From Gammaproteobacteria bacterium (GTDB lineage: Bacteria; Pseudomonadota; Gammaproteobacteria; Pseudomonadales; Halieaceae), in NCBI GenBank assembly GCA_024742415.1, contig JANSYN010000001.1, positions 532,659 to 596,658 of the forward strand: a DNA stretch of 64,000 nt, in the 5' to 3' direction. The stretch's first letter is position 1; each line of letters starts with the position of its first letter. Below are positions 61,195 through 64,000 of this stretch, piece after piece. Below the pieces are notes generated by a model. The model saw nothing but the letters and a program-made list of their open reading frames with translations. It did not search any database and was not told the DNA's origin. Both the position numbers and the translations under genes were made by a program.

Positions 61195-62382
61195 ATGAAC
61201 GCACCCATAATAACCCGAGAAGAACAGCTTTATCGCGCGGCCCGCGACATGCAGCCCAACCTGCGCGCACGCGTCAAAGAAACCGCACGCCTGGGCCATT
61301 TACCCGATGCCACGATTGCCGAGATGCAGGCGGCAGGTTTTTTCCGCATTATGCAGACCGCGCGCTATGGCGGTTTTGAGATGGATCCTGCCGTGTTCTT
61401 CAAAGTGCAGATGACACTGGCAGAGGCCTGTATGTCTACCGCCTGGGTGCTGGGAGTAGTGGCAATTCACAACTGGCAACTGAGTCTGTTTGATGACCGC
61501 GCCCAGCGGGATGTGTGGGGTGAAGACAGCAGCACACTCATTTCATCTTCGTATATGCCGGTGGGCAAGGTCGAGCACGTTGAGGGGGGCTACCAGCTTT
61601 CTGGACACTGGGGGTTCTCGTCCGGGTCCAGGCATTGTGACTGGGCGTTTCTGGGCGCTGTGGTCCCGCCGAAAAACCCAGGCGATACACCGGACTACCG
61701 AACCTTTCTGGTGCCCAAAGGCGATTACGAGATTGCAGAAAACTGGAATGTCAGCGGGCTGGAAGGTACGGGCAGTCACGACATTGTCGTCAAAAATGCA
61801 TTCGTGCCTGAGTACCGCACGCACCGTTCGATCCATGGTTTTGAGTGCAATAGCCCGGGTAACTCTGTGAACGATCATTACATCTTCCGCCTGCCGTTTG
61901 GGCAAATTTTTGTGCGCGCAGTGTCGTCTTCCAGCATTGGCTGCCTCAAGGGCGTTGTCGATAGCTACATCGCCGTCAACAAGGATCGCGTTGGACTCAA
62001 CGATGGCAACAAGATTGCCACTGATCCCGACGCGCAAATGGCCCTGGCCGAGGCCGTCGCGGCTATCGACGAGTGCCAGACCATTATGTTCCGTAACTTT
62101 GATGCCATGGTGGACGTCGCAAAAGCCGGCGAAACCCTGGCAATCGAAGAACGCATCAAGATGCGCTTCGATGCGGCTCTCGTGGCGCGCAAGTGTACCG
62201 AAGCGATCAATCGCATGTTTATCTCCTGCGGTGCGCAGGGAATATTTCGTGACCACCCGCTCAATCGTGCCTGGCTGGATATCAATGCCGGTCGTACCCA
62301 CGTGGCCAATAACCCCTTCAAGTTTGGCCGCAACCTGGGCGGAAGCATGATGGGTGGTGAAAACAGCGACTTCTTCCTTTAA
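61195..62382 (+). CDS. HsaA-like flavin-dependent monooxygenase (acyl-CoA dehydrogenase fold)
   Basis: A 395-residue protein of the acyl-CoA dehydrogenase fold but with group D monooxygenase features. GFFRIMQTARYGGFEMD and ACMSTAWVLGVVAIHNW occur early, LSGHWGFSSGSRHCDWAFLG is the family landmark, and the end RTHVANNPFKFGRNLGG is typical of HsaA-type enzymes, which hydroxylate a phenolic steroid ring using reduced flavin. A separate flavin reductase (HsaB type) is not seen. SD AGAGGAAG precedes ATG 61195. The steroid role is inferred. Confidence 0.75.
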   Translation: MNAPIITREEQLYRAARDMQPNLRARVKETARLGHLPDATIAEMQAAGFFRIMQTARYGGFEMDPAVFFKVQMTLAEACMSTAWVLGVVAIHNWQLSLFDDRAQRDVWGEDSSTLISSSYMPVGKVEHVEGGYQLSGHWGFSSGSRHCDWAFLGAVVPPKNPGDTPDYRTFLVPKGDYEIAENWNVSGLEGTGSHDIVVKNAFVPEYRTHRSIHGFECNSPGNSVNDHYIFRLPFGQIFVRAVSSSSIGCLKGVVDSYIAVNKDRVGLNDGNKIATDPDAQMALAEAVAAIDECQTIMFRNFDAMVDVAKAGETLAIEERIKMRFDAALVARKCTEAINRMFISCGAQGIFRDHPLNRAWLDINAGRTHVANNPFKFGRNLGGSMMGGENSDFFL

Positions 62383-62657
62383 GGGAAAGGCATGCCAGCG
62401 ACCTTGTCAGGTGGCCCGGCGCACAACTACCAGAACCTGCCCGGAGCCGGTTACGGCGCCACGGTGGTCTACAAACTTAGCCCACCCTTAGCCCACCAAT
62501 GGGCACCGCGGCACAAGGTGTGGGCCATTGATCTGGGTCAATGAAATAGCGCTGGATGTTGCGCCAAACTGGCAGTACTAAAGGTGCCCTCAGGCAATGG
62601 AATAAACAGTGTTCTGTCTCGCCCGGTGCAGACGGGCCGCTTCTGGAGAACAAGACC

Positions 62658-63761
62658 ATGACAGTAATCGAGAAAGACACGCGAAAAAAAGCCGAACCTT
62701 ACGTAATTCGCACCGATGACCGTCCTGAGCGCTACGCGCGTGGCTGGTATGTGATCGGCGGAGCAGGCAGCGTCGGCCATAAGCCGAAGCAGTTTGATGT
62801 GTTTGGTACGCGCCTGGTGGCCTACCGTGGCCGTGAAGACAACGCCGTGCACGTGCTGGATGCCTACTGCCCGCATATGGGGGGTAACCTGTGCGACGGC
62901 GAGGTCAAGGGCAACTCGGTAATCTGCCCCTTCCACCTGTGGAGCTGGGGCAGTGACGGCGTCTGTGACGACATACCCTACGCTAAAAAGATTCCTGAAA
63001 AGGCCGTGATTAAATCCTGGCCTGTTCTTGAGAAAAACGGATTGATCTTCGTCTGGCAGGACGCCGAGGGCAATGACCCAATTCCCGAACAGGAGCCGGA
63101 GCGTATTGAGCACTGTTACAACGGTGAATGGACCGACTGGGAGATGGCGGCTATTCCCATCAAGTCATTGGGTCGGGAGCTGGTGGACAACATGGCCGAC
63201 ATGGCGCACTTCGGCCCAATTCATTACTCCAGGGTGAAGTCGTTCAAAAACACCATGGAAGGGCACAAGTTCGTGCAGTACATGGTTGGCGGCCATGAAA
63301 TACTCACCGAGGGAGAGGCTGGCCTGATCACTTCTGTGGCGACTTATGAAGGTCCTGCCTACATGACCACCACGATGACCGGACTCATGGACGGCCACCC
63401 GATGACCGTGCATCTTTTGGTCAGCCACATTCCCGTAGATATGGAGAACTTCCTGATCAATTTCGGTGTGATGATGAAAAAGGATCCCAACCTTTCGGAG
63501 GTTGCCAACAAGGCAATGGTTGAGGAGTACACCGAGAAAAACATTGAGTCCTTCCACCAGGATGTCGCTATCTGGAATAACAAGTGCATCATCGACAACC
63601 CATTGATGTGCGACGGCGACGGCCCAATCAATATGGTGCGCAAGTGGTACAGCCAGTTCATGACGGATATCGCTGATGTTCGTGATGACCAGGTACGCGC
63701 GCGCGAGCATGTGACTGTCGAGGGCCCCAGCGTTGAGGAGGTCATCGCGGCAATGGCGTGA
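62658..63761 (+). CDS. Rieske oxygenase, KshA-like
   Basis: A 367-residue oxygenase. The Rieske center is CPHMGGNL (Cys 71, His 73) with CPFHLWSWG (Cys 90, His 93). The mononuclear iron site is in LVDNMADMAHFGPIHYSRV (His 184, His 189). This arrangement resembles the oxygenase part of 3-ketosteroid 9-alpha-hydroxylase, consistent with the HsaA-like gene before it. A reductase partner is not in the window. GGAG lies before ATG 62658. Confidence 0.82.
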   Translation: MTVIEKDTRKKAEPYVIRTDDRPERYARGWYVIGGAGSVGHKPKQFDVFGTRLVAYRGREDNAVHVLDAYCPHMGGNLCDGEVKGNSVICPFHLWSWGSDGVCDDIPYAKKIPEKAVIKSWPVLEKNGLIFVWQDAEGNDPIPEQEPERIEHCYNGEWTDWEMAAIPIKSLGRELVDNMADMAHFGPIHYSRVKSFKNTMEGHKFVQYMVGGHEILTEGEAGLITSVATYEGPAYMTTTMTGLMDGHPMTVHLLVSHIPVDMENFLINFGVMMKKDPNLSEVANKAMVEEYTEKNIESFHQDVAIWNNKCIIDNPLMCDGDGPINMVRKWYSQFMTDIADVRDDQVRAREHVTVEGPSVEEVIAAMA

Positions 63762-63811
63762 AGACTATTCTGGGCGTGAAGACTGACCAGGGCGCGAAGA
63801 CTAACCTGGGC
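63758..63811. repeat. Three 18-bp tandem repeats over the Rieske gene stop
   Basis: Three successive 18-bp units, each starting GNGAAGACT and ending GGGC, run from the last codons of the Rieske gene. In that gene's frame TGA recurs every six codons, so a one-base loss would not extend the protein far. A duplication product next to an insertion sequence is likely. Confidence 0.75.
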
Positions 63812-63817
63812 CTGAAG

Positions 63818-64000
63818 TGTAATGGTTCAGACCTGATCTGACACCTTGCTTGAATTAGGTGAGGGTTATCGGTTTTGATAGAAGTGCGAACTTTTAATCA
63901 GAACCATGGAGATAACCCTCATGAACCAGTCTACACAGAGAATCATCAGAAACAAGATCGGCTTGCTCAACCTGGCTGAAGAGCTGGGTAACGTATCTAA
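63818..64000 (+). mobile_element. Left end of an IS481-type insertion sequence (partial)
   Basis: TGTAATG...CAGACCTGATCTGACA near 63818 looks like the terminal inverted repeat of IS481-family elements, and the transposase start follows at 63921. The right end lies beyond the window. Confidence 0.7.
63921..64000 (+). CDS. IS481-type transposase, N-terminal part (cut by window end)
   Basis: The frame starts MNQSTQRIIRNKIGLLNLAE and continues ELGNVS to the window edge. This is the usual N-terminus of IS481-family transposases (helix-turn-helix ahead of a DDE integrase domain). Only about 26 residues are visible, so the catalytic part is not seen. Confidence 0.75.
   Translation, partial: MNQSTQRIIRNKIGLLNLAEELGNVS

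Overview
The window looks like the chromosome of a free-living, probably marine gammaproteobacterium (the gene set suggests the Cellvibrionales type, e.g. Halieaceae or Spongiibacteraceae; this is inference from gene content, not a taxonomic test). Evidence includes gammaproteobacterial housekeeping genes (YheU, EpmC, Xni, PdxB, the long form of QueF), ordinary GC-rich coding with Shine-Dalgarno starts, and a TonB receptor.

Region 1 (1-9.7 kb) is housekeeping: a GcvR-like ACT protein, YheU, a tightly coupled tusA-epmC-xni-pdxB-NAD-kinase-like run, msrB, tRNA-Gly and tRNA-Glu, a two-gene ABC exporter, queF and tRNA-Ser. Region 2 (9.7-19.5 kb) is accessory: a secreted PQQ-type propeller with a thrombospondin-3-like calcium tail beside a PEP-CTERM-like protein, then a minus-strand run with MAPEG, two glutathione transferases, a Notum-like lipoprotein and an MDR oxidoreductase.

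Region 3 (19.5-63.8 kb) is a large catabolic and redox island: metallo-beta-lactamase-fold proteins (one intact, two broken), a GPH-type transporter, a TonB receptor, acyl-CoA synthetase, two enoyl-CoA hydratases, two acyl-CoA dehydrogenases, several SDRs, five GSTs, a tandem DsbA-like protein, DsbD, two sulfatases, nitronate monooxygenase, a PhyH-type dioxygenase, class I-like HMG-CoA reductase, an amidase, an HsaA-like flavin monooxygenase and a KshA-like Rieske oxygenase. This mix suggests degradation of a polycyclic, steroid-like or terpenoid, possibly sulfated compound; the substrate is inferred.

Two signals stand out. First, the plus-strand gene at 38067-38834 has an in-frame TGA at 38463 giving a U-P-Y-C redox motif in a membrane-anchored redoxin protein. 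Directly next to it lie tRNA-Sec (anticodon TCA), selB and selA on the minus strand, so this is a selenoprotein with its own decoding genes. Second, a near-identical palindrome, ATATTGAC-n3-GTCAATAT, recurs before many genes of the island (about 19.48, 28.83, 30.74, 35.28, 38.04, 44.18, 45.04/45.08 and 52.73 kb, with weaker copies elsewhere). It looks like the operator of one regulon, probably read by a TetR-type repressor such as the one at 32747-33376, and it covers the selenoprotein, DsbD and HMG-CoA reductase. The window ends inside an IS481-type insertion sequence.
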